DNA from: Dactylosporangium aurantiacum
Lineage (GTDB): Bacteria; Actinomycetota; Actinomycetes; Mycobacteriales; Micromonosporaceae
Length of the DNA stretch: 64,000 bases
Reading direction: 5' to 3'
Assembly (NCBI RefSeq): GCF_000716715.1
Contig: NZ_JNYJ01000006.1
Span: forward strand, 1-64,000
The notes below the pieces were generated by a model. That model had not been told where the DNA came from. It did not search any database and saw only the letters and a list, made by a program, of their open reading frames with translations. Of this stretch, positions 1 through 8,782 are shown piece by piece (the first letter of the stretch is position 1; the number at the start of each line of letters is the position of its first letter). A program made the position numbers and the translations under genes.

Positions 1-77
1 TGGTGCACGCCGCGGCGACCCCGGGCAGCAAGGGCTTCGCCGTGCCGGACACCGCGAAGGAGCTCGTCGACGCCTGA
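1..77 (+). CDS. C-terminal fragment of an unidentified protein
   Basis: Reading from base 3, the last 24 codons give a peptide ending ...GFAVPDTAKELVDA before a TGA at 75-77. The frame shows strong GC bias at third positions and ends just before a stem-loop, so it is probably the end of a real gene entering from the left. The fragment is too short for family assignment. Confidence 0.5.
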   Translation, partial: VHAAATPGSKGFAVPDTAKELVDA

Positions 78-100
78 GCCGCATCACCACGACACAGCCT

Positions 101-137
101 CGGGACCCGGGCCTCCACCAGGAGCGCCCGGGTTCCG
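101..137 (+). terminator. Stem-loop terminator after the left-edge gene
   Basis: Arms at 102-112 (GGGACCCGGGC) and 126-136 (GCCCGGGTTCC) pair with one mismatch around a 13-base loop, 24 bases after the stop codon. There is no T-run, which is common for actinobacterial terminators. Confidence 0.5.
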
Positions 138-185
138 GCGTGAGCGCCCCTTGGCGCGGCTTGAGCAATCCAGGTCCCGGACCGG

Positions 186-205
186 TGGGAACGTTCCCAT
201 TGACA
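186..205 (+). promoter_or_regulatory. LacI-type palindrome abutting a -35 box
   Basis: TGGGAACGTTCCCA at 186-199 is a perfect 14-base palindrome centred on CG, the layout of LacI-family operators; the known CebR operator TGGGAGCGCTCCCA differs by one symmetric pair. It runs directly into TTGACA at 200-205, a consensus -35. No good -10 is visible at the expected distance. The site lies about 60 bases upstream of the cysteine-rich peptide gene, so sugar-linked repression of that operon is an inference. Confidence 0.55.
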
Positions 206-264
206 GCGCCGTGGCCAATCGATCACCCTGCCTATCGGTATTTCCCGATGGAAGGATGTCACCG

Positions 265-462
265 ATGGTTCAAGCCATGGGCCGGCTCGCCGACCGCGTG
301 CTCGCGCGCCTCGCCCCGACGACGCAGGCCGACGCGGGATGCACGTACGAATGGGAGACGTGTTACTGCAAGGGCGGCCTGCGGTACCGCCGCAAGTGCA
401 TGTACGGCTGCTCGGGCGTGCCGAACCACTGCTACTCCTGCACGGTCACCGGCACGTGCTGA
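265..462 (+). CDS. Cysteine-rich secreted peptide precursor, 8 Cys
   Basis: The 65-residue product has a basic, amphipathic N-terminal leader (residues 1-24, ending PTTQADA) and a 41-residue C-terminal core carrying eight cysteines at 26, 33, 35, 45, 49, 56, 59 and 65, with aromatic and basic residues between them. Even cysteine number suggests four disulfides. Start: ATG 265 has GGAAGG at 250-255 at normal spacing, whereas ATG 256 would overlap it; the frame stays open upstream but that part looks non-coding. The ADA at -3 to -1 before Gly25-Cys26 fits signal-peptidase cleavage, and an S26 peptidase is encoded four genes downstream. No classical hydrophobic signal peptide is present, so export by the adjacent ABC transporter is inferred. 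I recognise no named bacteriocin or toxin family. Confidence 0.6.
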   Translation: MVQAMGRLADRVLARLAPTTQADAGCTYEWETCYCKGGLRYRRKCMYGCSGVPNHCYSCTVTGTC

Positions 463-499
463 ACCACACGACGGCCGGGCGCGCCGCGGCGGGCCACCG

Positions 500-1078
500 A
501 TGCCGGTGACCGCGGTCGCCGCCGGTGCGCTGGCCGTCGTGTTCGCGATGGCGGTCGCCGGGAAAGTTTCATCCCGGTCGTTCACCCGGTTCCGGCGCAG
601 CGCGGCCGCGCTGTGGCCGGGACCGGGCCGCCCCGGCACCCGCACGGCGACCGCGCTCGCCGGCGCCGTGCTGCTCGCCGAGGCCGCCGTCACCGCCGCC
701 CTGCTGTGGTGGCTGCTGCACCTGGCGACCGGCGCGGGACCCGCCCCGGCGGTGCGTCCCGCGTTCGGCGTCGCCGTGGCGCTGCTGGCCGCGTTCGCCG
801 CCGCGCAGGTCGTCGCGCTGCGCCGGGGTCGTACCGTCACCTGCGCCTGCTTCGGCCGCGCCGACACCCCCGTCAGCCGCGTCGGCGTCGCCCGCAACGT
901 GGCGCTCATCGCCCTCGGGGTGCTCGGCGCCGTCACCGCCGACCGCCCCGGCCCCACCGCCCTGTCCCTGGTCTGCGCGGTCGCCGGTGGCGTCGCCGGA
1001 CCCATCGTCGCGTCGCTGGAGGACATCGTGTCGCTGTTCCGCATCCCGCAGGCACCAGCGAGGGGGACCGGCCGGTGA
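500..1078 (+). CDS. MauE/DoxX-family redox membrane protein
   Basis: A 192-residue protein with about four hydrophobic segments. It carries the CxCFG motif (Cys115-Ala-Cys117-Phe-Gly) and the early AGKVSSRSF segment typical of MauE-like proteins, membrane partners that pass electrons or disulfides to a periplasmic thioredoxin-like protein; MauE itself is needed for disulfide formation in methylamine dehydrogenase. It starts 37 bases after the cysteine-rich peptide and its TGA overlaps the GTG of the next gene by four bases, so translational coupling is likely. Inferred role: disulfide formation in the eight-cysteine peptide outside the membrane. Confidence 0.8.
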   Translation: MPVTAVAAGALAVVFAMAVAGKVSSRSFTRFRRSAAALWPGPGRPGTRTATALAGAVLLAEAAVTAALLWWLLHLATGAGPAPAVRPAFGVAVALLAAFAAAQVVALRRGRTVTCACFGRADTPVSRVGVARNVALIALGVLGAVTADRPGPTALSLVCAVAGGVAGPIVASLEDIVSLFRIPQAPARGTGR

Positions 1079-1596
1079 ACACCGCCCTGCTCGTCGCGGT
1101 GCTGCTGCTCACCGCGCTGACCGTGTTCAACCTCGTCGTCGTCCTCGGTGTCGTCCGGCGGCTGCGGGCGTACGAGAACCGCCTCGGCGACCTGGCCGAG
1201 CCCCCGCCGGTGGCGACCGTGCGGATCGGCGAGCCCGTCGCCGACTTCGTGGCGTCCACTGTGGACGGGCAGGCGGTCGGGCGGGACTCGATCACCGGCC
1301 GCACCCTCGTCGGGTTCTTCTCCCCGGACTGCCCCGCCTGCCACGAGCGCCTCGGTGACTTCCGCACCGCCGCCGTGGGGCACCCGGGCGACGTGCTGGC
1401 GGTGGTCGTCGACGACGGCGGCGACACCGGCCCGGTCGTCGGCGCGTTCGCCGGCACCGGGGTCGCCGTCGTCGTGGAGGACCCCGAGGGGCCGGTCGCC
1501 CGCGCCTTCGGCGTCCGCGGCTTCCCCGCCTTCGTGCTCGTGCGGGACGGCGGGGTGGTCGAGTCCGTCGGCTATCAGGTGCCCGTGGCGGCGTGA
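1075..1596 (+). CDS. Membrane-anchored TlpA/MauD-like thiol-disulfide protein
   Basis: A 173-residue protein. Residues 2-27 form one N-terminal membrane anchor, followed by a short basic/charged linker and a thioredoxin fold with FFSPDCPACHERL; the redox pair is Cys86-Pro-Ala-Cys89. A cis-proline loop is visible in GFPAFVLV. This matches the MauD/TlpA group that works with MauE-type membrane proteins. GTG 1075 overlaps the mauE-like stop (GTGA). In this operon it most likely oxidises or isomerises disulfides in the exported peptide; it could instead serve general extracytoplasmic thiol chemistry. Confidence 0.85.
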   Translation: MNTALLVAVLLLTALTVFNLVVVLGVVRRLRAYENRLGDLAEPPPVATVRIGEPVADFVASTVDGQAVGRDSITGRTLVGFFSPDCPACHERLGDFRTAAVGHPGDVLAVVVDDGGDTGPVVGAFAGTGVAVVVEDPEGPVARAFGVRGFPAFVLVRDGGVVESVGYQVPVAA

Positions 1597-1610
1597 CCGA
1601 CATGACGGGA

Positions 1611-1707
1611 CGCGCCACCGCCGCCCTCGCGCCCGCCCGCCCGGCGGGCGCGGTGCCGGGGCGCACCATCGCCGCCCTCGCGTCCGCCGGGCGGGCGCGG
1701 TGACCGG
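1611..1707 (+). repeat. Imperfect tandem duplication ahead of the exporter gene
   Basis: Two copies of a roughly 48-base unit lie between the thioredoxin gene and the exporter. Identical blocks are GCCGCCCTCGCG (1620-1631 and 1671-1682) and GGCGGGCGCGGTG (1643-1655 and 1690-1702). The second copy supplies the exporter's GTG start. A 33-codon frame (ATG 1602 to TGA 1703) spans both copies and overlaps that GTG; it may be a leader for translational coupling, but I would not call it a gene. Confidence 0.5.
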
Positions 1708-3511
1708 CCGGGTCGCCGCCGCGCTCGCGCTCGCCTGGCGGGCGCGGCCCGCGCTGCTCGCCGGGTACGTGGCGGCCCGCCTGCTCGCCGGGGCCCTGCC
1801 GGCCGTCGCCGCCTGGCTCACGAAGGTCGCCATCGACCGGGTCGTGGCCGGCGGCGCGTCCGCGGCCGTGCTCCCGGTCGCCGGTGCCCTCGCCGCCGCC
1901 GGGCTGCTCGCCGCGCTCGGGCCGCCCGTGCTGCGCTACGCCCAGGCCGAGCTCGGCCGCGGCGTCGCCGTCATCGCCAAGGACCGGCTCTACGCCGCCG
2001 TCGGCAGGTTCACGCTGCTGCGGACGCTGGAGGACCCGGCGTTCCGGGACCGGCTGCGCCTCGCCGAACAGGCCGGCAACGGCGGGCCCGGGCAGGTCGT
2101 CGACAGCGTCCTGGGCGTCGCCCAGGCGGCGGTCACGCTCGCCGGCCTGGCCGGGGCGCTGGTCGCCGTGTCGCCGTGGCTCGCCGGCGGGCTCGTGGCC
2201 GCCGCCGTCCCCGCCCTCGTCGCCGAGCTGCGCCTCAGCCGCCGGCGGGCCGCGCTCACGTACACGCTGAGCCCGGCCGAACGGCGCGAGCTGTTCTACA
2301 GCGACCTGCTCACCGACCTCAGCGCCGCCAAGGAGATCCGGCTCTTCGGCGCCGGAGCGCTGCTGCGCCACCGGATGCTCGCCGAGCTGCGCACCGTCAA
2401 CGCCGGGCACCGCCGCCTCGACCGCGCGGAGCTCGGCAGCCAGGTCGCGCTCGCGGCGCTGTCGGCGGTGCTCGCCGGGGCCGCGGTCATCTGGACGCTG
2501 GTCGCCGCGGCCGGCGGCACCCTCAGCGCCGGTGATGTCGGCGCCGTCGTCCTCGCCGTCGCCGGCGTGCAGGCGGCGCTGTCCGGCGGCGTGCAGCACC
2601 TGGCCCTCGCCCACCACGCGGGGCTGCTGTTCGACCACTACCGGGAGCTGCTCGCCGCCCCGGCCGACGAGCCGGCCGGTCCCACCGTTTCCGCCGGCGG
2701 ACCGCGCGTCGGCGAATCCGGCATCGTCCTGGACGACGTGTGGTTCCGTTACGCCGAGGACCAGCCGTGGGTCCTGCGCGGTGTGACCGCCACCGTCGCG
2801 CCCGGCGCCGCCGTCGCCGTCGTCGGCGAGAACGGCTCCGGCAAGAGCACCCTGGTCAAGCTGCTGTGCCGCTTCTACGACCCGACCCGCGGCGCGATCC
2901 GCTGGGACGGCACCGACCTGCGCGACCTGCCCGCCGACGAGCTGCGCCGGCGGATCGCCGCGGTGTTCCAGGACTTCATGTCCTACGAGCTGACCGCCGC
3001 GGAGAACATCGCGCTCGGCGACGCCGACGGCCGCACCGACCTGGACACCGACCCGGCCCGGCTGGCCGAGCCGGCGCGCCGGGCCGGCATCCACGACACC
3101 CTGCTCGCCCTGCCCGGCGGGTACGACACGTTGCTGTCGCGCACGTTCGTCGACTACGACCGCCCCGACGGCGTGCTGCTGTCCGGCGGGCAGTGGCAGC
3201 GCCTCGCCCTCGCCCGGGCCCTGCTGCGCGGCCGGCGCGACCTGCTCATCCTCGACGAGCCCAGCTCCGGCCTGGACGCGGAGGCGGAGCACCGCATCCA
3301 CCGTATGATCGCCGCCCACCGCGCCGGCCGCACCAGCGTCCTGATCTCGCACCGCCTCAACACCGTCCGCGACGCCGACCGCATCCTCGTCCTCGCCGGC
3401 GGCCGGATCGCCGAGACCGGGACCCACGAGGAGCTCATGGCCGCCGGCGGCCGTTACGCCGACCTGTTCCGGCTGCAGGCCAGCGGCTACCAGCTGGACC
3501 CCGCCTCATGA
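1700..3511 (+). CDS. ABC exporter, fused membrane and ATPase domains
   Basis: A 603-residue half-transporter: residues about 1-335 hold the transmembrane domain, and the C-terminal part is a complete nucleotide-binding domain with Walker A GENGSGKST (376-384), Q-loop FQDF, signature LSGGQ (494-498) and Walker B LLILDE (Asp519, Glu520). There is no N-terminal C39 peptidase domain, so it cannot itself cleave a double-glycine leader; that task would fall to the S26 peptidase next door, whose ATG overlaps this gene's stop. It resembles ABC transporters of lantibiotic-like and other peptide clusters. Inferred cargo is the cysteine-rich peptide. Start chosen at GTG 1700 because the first membrane helix begins about 16 residues later. 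Confidence 0.85.
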   Translation: MTGRVAAALALAWRARPALLAGYVAARLLAGALPAVAAWLTKVAIDRVVAGGASAAVLPVAGALAAAGLLAALGPPVLRYAQAELGRGVAVIAKDRLYAAVGRFTLLRTLEDPAFRDRLRLAEQAGNGGPGQVVDSVLGVAQAAVTLAGLAGALVAVSPWLAGGLVAAAVPALVAELRLSRRRAALTYTLSPAERRELFYSDLLTDLSAAKEIRLFGAGALLRHRMLAELRTVNAGHRRLDRAELGSQVALAALSAVLAGAAVIWTLVAAAGGTLSAGDVGAVVLAVAGVQAALSGGVQHLALAHHAGLLFDHYRELLAAPADEPAGPTVSAGGPRVGESGIVLDDVWFRYAEDQPWVLRGVTATVAPGAAVAVVGENGSGKSTLVKLLCRFYDPTRGAIRWDGTDLRDLPADELRRRIAAVFQDFMSYELTAAENIALGDADGRTDLDTDPARLAEPARRAGIHDTLLALPGGYDTLLSRTFVDYDRPDGVLLSGGQWQRLALARALLRGRRDLLILDEPSSGLDAEAEHRIHRMIAAHRAGRTSVLISHRLNTVRDADRILVLAGGRIAETGTHEELMAAGGRYADLFRLQASGYQLDPAS

Positions 3512-3960
3512 TGTGGCTGACCGTGAGCGCCGTGCTCTGCGCCGCTGCCGCCTTCCTGGTGCGGCGCCGGTGGACGGTGGTCCGGGTCCGCGGCGGCAGC
3601 ATGGAGCCGGCGCTGCACGACGGCGCGGTCCTGCTCGCCCGGCGCTGGACCGGCCGCCCGCCGTGCCGCGGCGACATCGTCGTGCTGCGCCGCCCGCCGG
3701 TCGTCGCCGTCCCGCCCGGCGCCACCCTCGTGCACCGCGCCCCCGGTGTCCCGCCGTGCCCGGGGGAGGGGTGGCTCATCAAACGCGTCGTCGCCGTGCC
3801 CGGCGACCCGGTGCCGCCCGGCGTGCCGAACACCGAACCGGGCCCCGTCCCGCAGGGCACCGTCATCGTGTACGGCGACCGCCCCGGCCTCGATTCCAGG
3901 CTCTTCGGCCCCGCCCCGATCGGCACCATCCACGCCACCGTCGTGCGGGCGCTGCGCTGA
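3508..3960 (+). CDS. S26-family signal peptidase
   Basis: A 150-residue type I signal-peptidase-like protein. One N-terminal membrane segment (residues 4-18) precedes GGSMEP with nucleophile Ser31, then LIKRVVAVPGD with general-base Lys92, and the later GDRPGLDSRLFGP box, the expected order of S26 motifs. ATG 3508 overlaps the exporter TGA, so it is the fourth coupled processing gene of the operon. The family cleaves after A-x-A, and the peptide precursor has ADA exactly before its cysteine-rich core, so dedicated leader removal is the natural inference. It may also be a general minor signal peptidase. Confidence 0.87.
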   Translation: MMWLTVSAVLCAAAAFLVRRRWTVVRVRGGSMEPALHDGAVLLARRWTGRPPCRGDIVVLRRPPVVAVPPGATLVHRAPGVPPCPGEGWLIKRVVAVPGDPVPPGVPNTEPGPVPQGTVIVYGDRPGLDSRLFGPAPIGTIHATVVRALR

Positions 3961-3980
3961 ACACCCGATATACCTGAGCG

Positions 3981-4616
3981 GTGCACCTCGCCGACATCCT
4001 CGACGCGGCCGCGGCCGGCCGGTTCCCACCCGCCGACGGCGGCGTGACCGTCGTCGCGCAGCCCGCCCCGCGCGACGCGGGTGTGGTCGCGTTCACCGCA
4101 CACTCGGTCGTGTTCACCGACGAGGACCCCGCGTGGGTCCACGCGACCCTCGCCGGCCTGGGCTGTGACCCCCTGGCCGCCGCGATGCACCCCAGGTTCC
4201 TCACCGCGCTGCTGGACCGTACCGGCCGGACGACCGACACCGTCGACCTGCTGACGGTCGCCCATTCGCTGCCCGGCGCCCCACCGGTGCCCCTGACCGA
4301 GGTCGGCGACCCGGAGCATCCACGCGTCCGCAGCGCCCTGCGCCGCCGCGACGACGTGCGCGTCTGGGCGGCCGACGGCGGCGTGCTCATCCTCGGCCGC
4401 GGCGTGGCCGGCCGCTGGGAGACGGCGATCGAGGTCGACGAGGCGTCCCGGCACCGTGGCCTGGGCCGCGCCCTGGCCACCGCCGCCCGCCATCTCGTGC
4501 CGGACGGCGGCCCGGTGTGGTCGCAGCAGGCGGCCGGCAACGCCCGCAGCATCCGCGCCTTCCAGGCCGCGGGATACCGCCCGGTCGCCTCCGAGGCGCT
4601 GCTCAGCCTGCCGTGA
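3981..4616 (+). CDS. GNAT-family N-acetyltransferase
   Basis: A 211-residue protein whose C-terminal half has the acetyl-CoA loop (EVDEASRHRGLGRALATAARHLV, seen as RHRGLGRA) and the following NARSIRAFQAAGYRPV helix-strand typical of GNAT enzymes. The N-terminal 110 residues are less typical. GTG 3981 starts 20 bases after the signal peptidase gene, with only a weak GAG upstream, so it may be the last gene of the peptide operon (for example self-protection or modification) or simply an unrelated neighbour. Substrate unknown. Confidence 0.72.
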   Translation: MHLADILDAAAAGRFPPADGGVTVVAQPAPRDAGVVAFTAHSVVFTDEDPAWVHATLAGLGCDPLAAAMHPRFLTALLDRTGRTTDTVDLLTVAHSLPGAPPVPLTEVGDPEHPRVRSALRRRDDVRVWAADGGVLILGRGVAGRWETAIEVDEASRHRGLGRALATAARHLVPDGGPVWSQQAAGNARSIRAFQAAGYRPVASEALLSLP

Positions 4617-4631
4617 CGCGTCGCGCGGTTG

Positions 4632-4651
4632 TTGATACCTAGTGTCCTAGG
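4632..4651 (+). promoter_or_regulatory. Orphan operator-like palindrome with -35-like box
   Basis: TTGATA at 4632-4637 is followed at once by CCTAGTGTCCTAGG (4638-4651), which is both a palindrome (CCTAG/CTAGG) and a direct repeat of CCTAG. Similar TAGT-x-CTAG arrangements occur at actinobacterial GntR/YtrA-type promoters as far as I recall. The only downstream gene on either side is convergent, so no target is visible. Confidence 0.35.
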
Positions 4652-4686
4652 ATGCCGTACGGGGTGTGCCGGGCGCCACCGCCGCC

Positions 4687-5496
4687 TCAGCCGAGGGCGG
4701 CGGCCACGGCGTCGCGCAGGGGTGTCGGCGGGCGGCCGAGGAGCGCCGCCAGGTCCGCCGTCTGCCGCTCCAGCAGCCCGGCCTTCGCCAGTTGCATCAG
4801 GAAGCCCAGGGGCGGCGCGACCGTGGTCTCGACGGGCTCGACCGGCCGGCCGGACAGCTCGCCCAGCACCGCCGCGAGGTCCTGGTACGTCCACAGTGGA
4901 CCGGTGAGGTCGTAGGCCCGGCCGAGGTACTCGTCGCTGGTCAGTACCGTGGCGGCGGCGACGGCCAGATCGGCGCGCAGGGCGGTGTTGAGGCCGCGGC
5001 CGCCGGTGCCGTGGGTCACGGTGCCCGAGGTGACCGCGTCGCGGAGGCCGGGATTGACGAACGCCTCGGTGTAGAACGGGTGCCGCAGGATCGTGGCGGG
5101 CAGGCCGCTGCCGGCGAGCGCGCGCTCGGTGGCGTGGTGGGCGGCGTTCGGGCCGTCGCCGCCGCGGTCGGCGCCCAGGAAGCTGGTGTAGGCGAAGGCC
5201 CGCACGCCGGCGTCCACGGCCGCGTCGATCGCCGCCCGGTGCTGGCGGACGCGCACCTCGGTGTCCAGCACAGGGGAGGAGATGAGCAGCAGCCGTTCGG
5301 CGCCGCGCAGCGCGTCGCGCAGCGACGCGGGGTCGTCGTAGTCGCCGCGGCGGACGAGGGCGCCGCGGGCGGCCAGGTCCGCGGCCCGGCCGGGGTCGCG
5401 GACGGCGGCGACCACCGGCCGGTCCGGGTGGCGGGTCAGCAGCTGCTCGACGACGATCCGGCCGAGGGCGCCGGAGGCGGCGGTGACAACGATCAT
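4687..5496 (-). CDS. NmrA-like NAD(P)-binding oxidoreductase
   Basis: A 269-residue Rossmann protein beginning MIVVTAASGALGRIVVEQL, the dinucleotide-binding loop of the atypical SDR/NmrA group (QorB-like quinone reductases and redox sensors). No Tyr-x-x-x-Lys pair of classical SDRs is obvious. A TTG four codons earlier could also start it; neither has a good ribosome site. It is followed (upstream on the minus strand) by a second NmrA-like gene 40 bases away, so the two are probably cotranscribed. Substrate unknown. Confidence 0.78.
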   Translation of the reverse strand: MIVVTAASGALGRIVVEQLLTRHPDRPVVAAVRDPGRAADLAARGALVRRGDYDDPASLRDALRGAERLLLISSPVLDTEVRVRQHRAAIDAAVDAGVRAFAYTSFLGADRGGDGPNAAHHATERALAGSGLPATILRHPFYTEAFVNPGLRDAVTSGTVTHGTGGRGLNTALRADLAVAAATVLTSDEYLGRAYDLTGPLWTYQDLAAVLGELSGRPVEPVETTVAPPLGFLMQLAKAGLLERQTADLAALLGRPPTPLRDAVAAALG

Positions 5497-5536
5497 GGGG
5501 CCAGGCAACAGCGGTCCGCCGGACCGCGCCAGCGAT

Positions 5537-6337
5537 TTACCAGACGCCGGTGGCCGCGGTCCGCTCGGCGTAGCCGGCGAAGTCGCGCGGCTCCCGGCCC
5601 AGGACGGCCCGCACGTCGCCGGTGGTGTACGCGTTGCGCCCGTCCAGGACCGTGGTGAACAGGTACATGAGCAGCGGCGCCACCTCGGCCGGCAGCCCGG
5701 CGGCGTAGTCCTGCGCCGGCACCCGCACGAACCTGACGTCCCGCCCGGTCGCGGCGGCGATCTCGGCGACGGCGCCGGCGAACGTGAGCAGCCGCGGCCC
5801 GGTCAGCTCGTAGACCCGCCCCTGATGCCCGTCCCCGGTCAGCGCCGCCACCGCCACGTCGGCGATGTCCTCGGCGTCCACGAACGGCTCCGGCACGTCG
5901 GCGACCGGCAGCGCGACCTCGCCGCCGGCGACCGCGTCGCGCAGGTAGTCCTCGGAGAAGTTCTGGTTGAACCAGCTGCAGCGCAGCACCGTCCACTCGA
6001 CCCCGGCGTCGCGCACGACCGCCTCGCACGCCGCGGCCTCCTCCTCGCCGCGCCCGGACAGCAGCACCAGCCGGCCGACCCCGGCGGCCACCGCCTGGCG
6101 GGCGAACGCGGCGATGTCCTCCTGCGCCCCGGGCACGGCCAGGTCGGGGTGGTAGGAGACGTACACGCCGCGGACACCGTGCAGCGCGGGCGCCCAGGTC
6201 GCCCGGTCGGACCAGTCGAAGGGCAGCGGCGCGGTGCGGGATCCGACGCGGACCGGGACGCCGGCGTCCCGCAGCCGGTGCACGACGCGACGGCCGGTCT
6301 TGCCGGTGCCGCCGAGGACCAGGATCTCGTTCGTCAT
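5537..6337 (-). CDS. NmrA-like NAD(P)-binding oxidoreductase, second copy
   Basis: A 266-residue protein starting MTNEILVLGGTGKTGRRVV, with GGTGKTG as the dinucleotide-binding motif. Later segments (LVLLSGRGEEEA, VLRCSWFNQNFSE, FVDAEDIADVA) match the NmrA/azoreductase-like group of atypical SDRs. It is related to, but clearly diverged from, the downstream neighbour at 4687-5496, so the pair looks like an old duplication. An ATG 12 codons upstream (MERLSG) is an alternative start. Confidence 0.8.
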   Translation of the reverse strand: MTNEILVLGGTGKTGRRVVHRLRDAGVPVRVGSRTAPLPFDWSDRATWAPALHGVRGVYVSYHPDLAVPGAQEDIAAFARQAVAAGVGRLVLLSGRGEEEAAACEAVVRDAGVEWTVLRCSWFNQNFSEDYLRDAVAGGEVALPVADVPEPFVDAEDIADVAVAALTGDGHQGRVYELTGPRLLTFAGAVAEIAAATGRDVRFVRVPAQDYAAGLPAEVAPLLMYLFTTVLDGRNAYTTGDVRAVLGREPRDFAGYAERTAATGVW

Positions 6338-6405
6338 GCGTTCATTGCAGTCCACGCCGCTGAGACGTTCCATAGCCGAGACGCGCGGGCGCATACGCGG
6401 TCGTC

Positions 6406-7905
<1,500 letters not shown>

Positions 7906-8141
7906 CGAGTCCCCCGATCGGTCGAAGCGGTCCACAAGGACCGTCGTCCCGTGGGCCGGCCCGCGCAACGCCGGGTGGGGATCTGTGCACCTGCGGGGGT
8001 TTGTCGTACCGGTGGGCAACCGGGCACCCGTTTCGCCGGTCCCGCCGCGCTCGCTCGCCCCGTCCCACCGCATCACGGCACCGACGGCATCACTTCGCGG
8101 CCATGCCGATGCGCGGTCGTGGCAGCGCCGTGAGGAGCAGG

Positions 8142-8678
8142 TCAGGAGACCGATGGCGGCCAGCGGTATCCGCGCCACTGGTCCCACGTCGCGAATCCAG
8201 CCGGTGGGTCACCGATGGGTTCGCTGCCGTCGAGTTCGCCGGGAGTCGGTATCTCGATTCTGGCCGCCCATTCGGCGAGTTCCTCGTCGGACATGAGCCA
8301 GGTCGTGTGTGGCGCTCGGGCCTGGCGCTGGTCACGCCGTCTGCGCTGTTCGGCCGGCGTGAGCTCGAAGTACCGCATCTGCACCGTCGCACCCCGGTCG
8401 GCTGCTGCCTGCCGCAGGGCGGAGCGCTCATCGCGACTCCAGAGGCCGAAGTCGATGACGACATTGTTGCCCAGTTCGAGGGCACGCAGCCCGATGTCGA
8501 TGAGCCGTCCTTCGATCACGTCCCCGGCCGATGGTGGATTCTCGGGCCCGAAGAGCGCCTTCACCCATTCGTCCTTCGTGAGACGCAGCGCTTCCTGCTC
8601 GATCTCGATACGTTGAGCGGCGGTGGTCTTTCCGGTACAGGGGAGTCCTACCGTCAGAAACAGCGTCGGTCGCCGCAT
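8142..8678 (-). CDS. P-loop kinase / AAA ATPase (zeta-toxin/CPT-like fold)
   Basis: A 178-residue protein with Walker A near its N-terminus (TLFLTVGLPCTGKTTAAQRI), VVIDFGLW as second acidic strand, and an arginine-rich lid (QRRRRDQRQARAP). This is the pattern of small nucleotide- or sugar-phosphorylating predicted kinases (AAA_33, zeta-toxin and chloramphenicol-phosphotransferase-like). AAGGAG lies five bases before ATG 8678, whereas ATG 8681 would be too close. Base composition is somewhat less GC-extreme than its neighbours, which may indicate more recent arrival. No antitoxin partner is adjacent. Substrate unknown. Confidence 0.72.
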   Translation of the reverse strand: MRRPTLFLTVGLPCTGKTTAAQRIEIEQEALRLTKDEWVKALFGPENPPSAGDVIEGRLIDIGLRALELGNNVVIDFGLWSRDERSALRQAAADRGATVQMRYFELTPAEQRRRRDQRQARAPHTTWLMSDEELAEWAARIEIPTPGELDGSEPIGDPPAGFATWDQWRGYRWPPSVS

Positions 8679-8782
8679 CATCGCTCCTTCCGGCCGGACA
8701 GAACGCCTCACCATCGCCGACAGCCGTGCGTCCCGCAAATCTCGCGCGGCAACCGGGGTACGGGTTGAAGCTGCACGGCTGG

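Noticed and set aside
20..21. TTQ string in the peptide leader as a hint of a methylamine dehydrogenase-type cofactor precursor
   Set aside because: Three residues by chance; no MauA similarity, no mauG or radical SAM gene nearby, and the protein is far too short.
151..264. Upstream extension of the cysteine-rich peptide to 103 residues
   Set aside because: The added part is rich in Arg/Ser/Pro without codon bias, contains the LacI-like palindrome and -35 box, and the ribosome site GGAAGG points to ATG 265.
259..1833. Long minus-strand open frame of 524 codons
   Set aside because: It is antisense to four well-supported genes and has the Arg/Pro/Ala composition expected from reading GC-rich sequence backwards.
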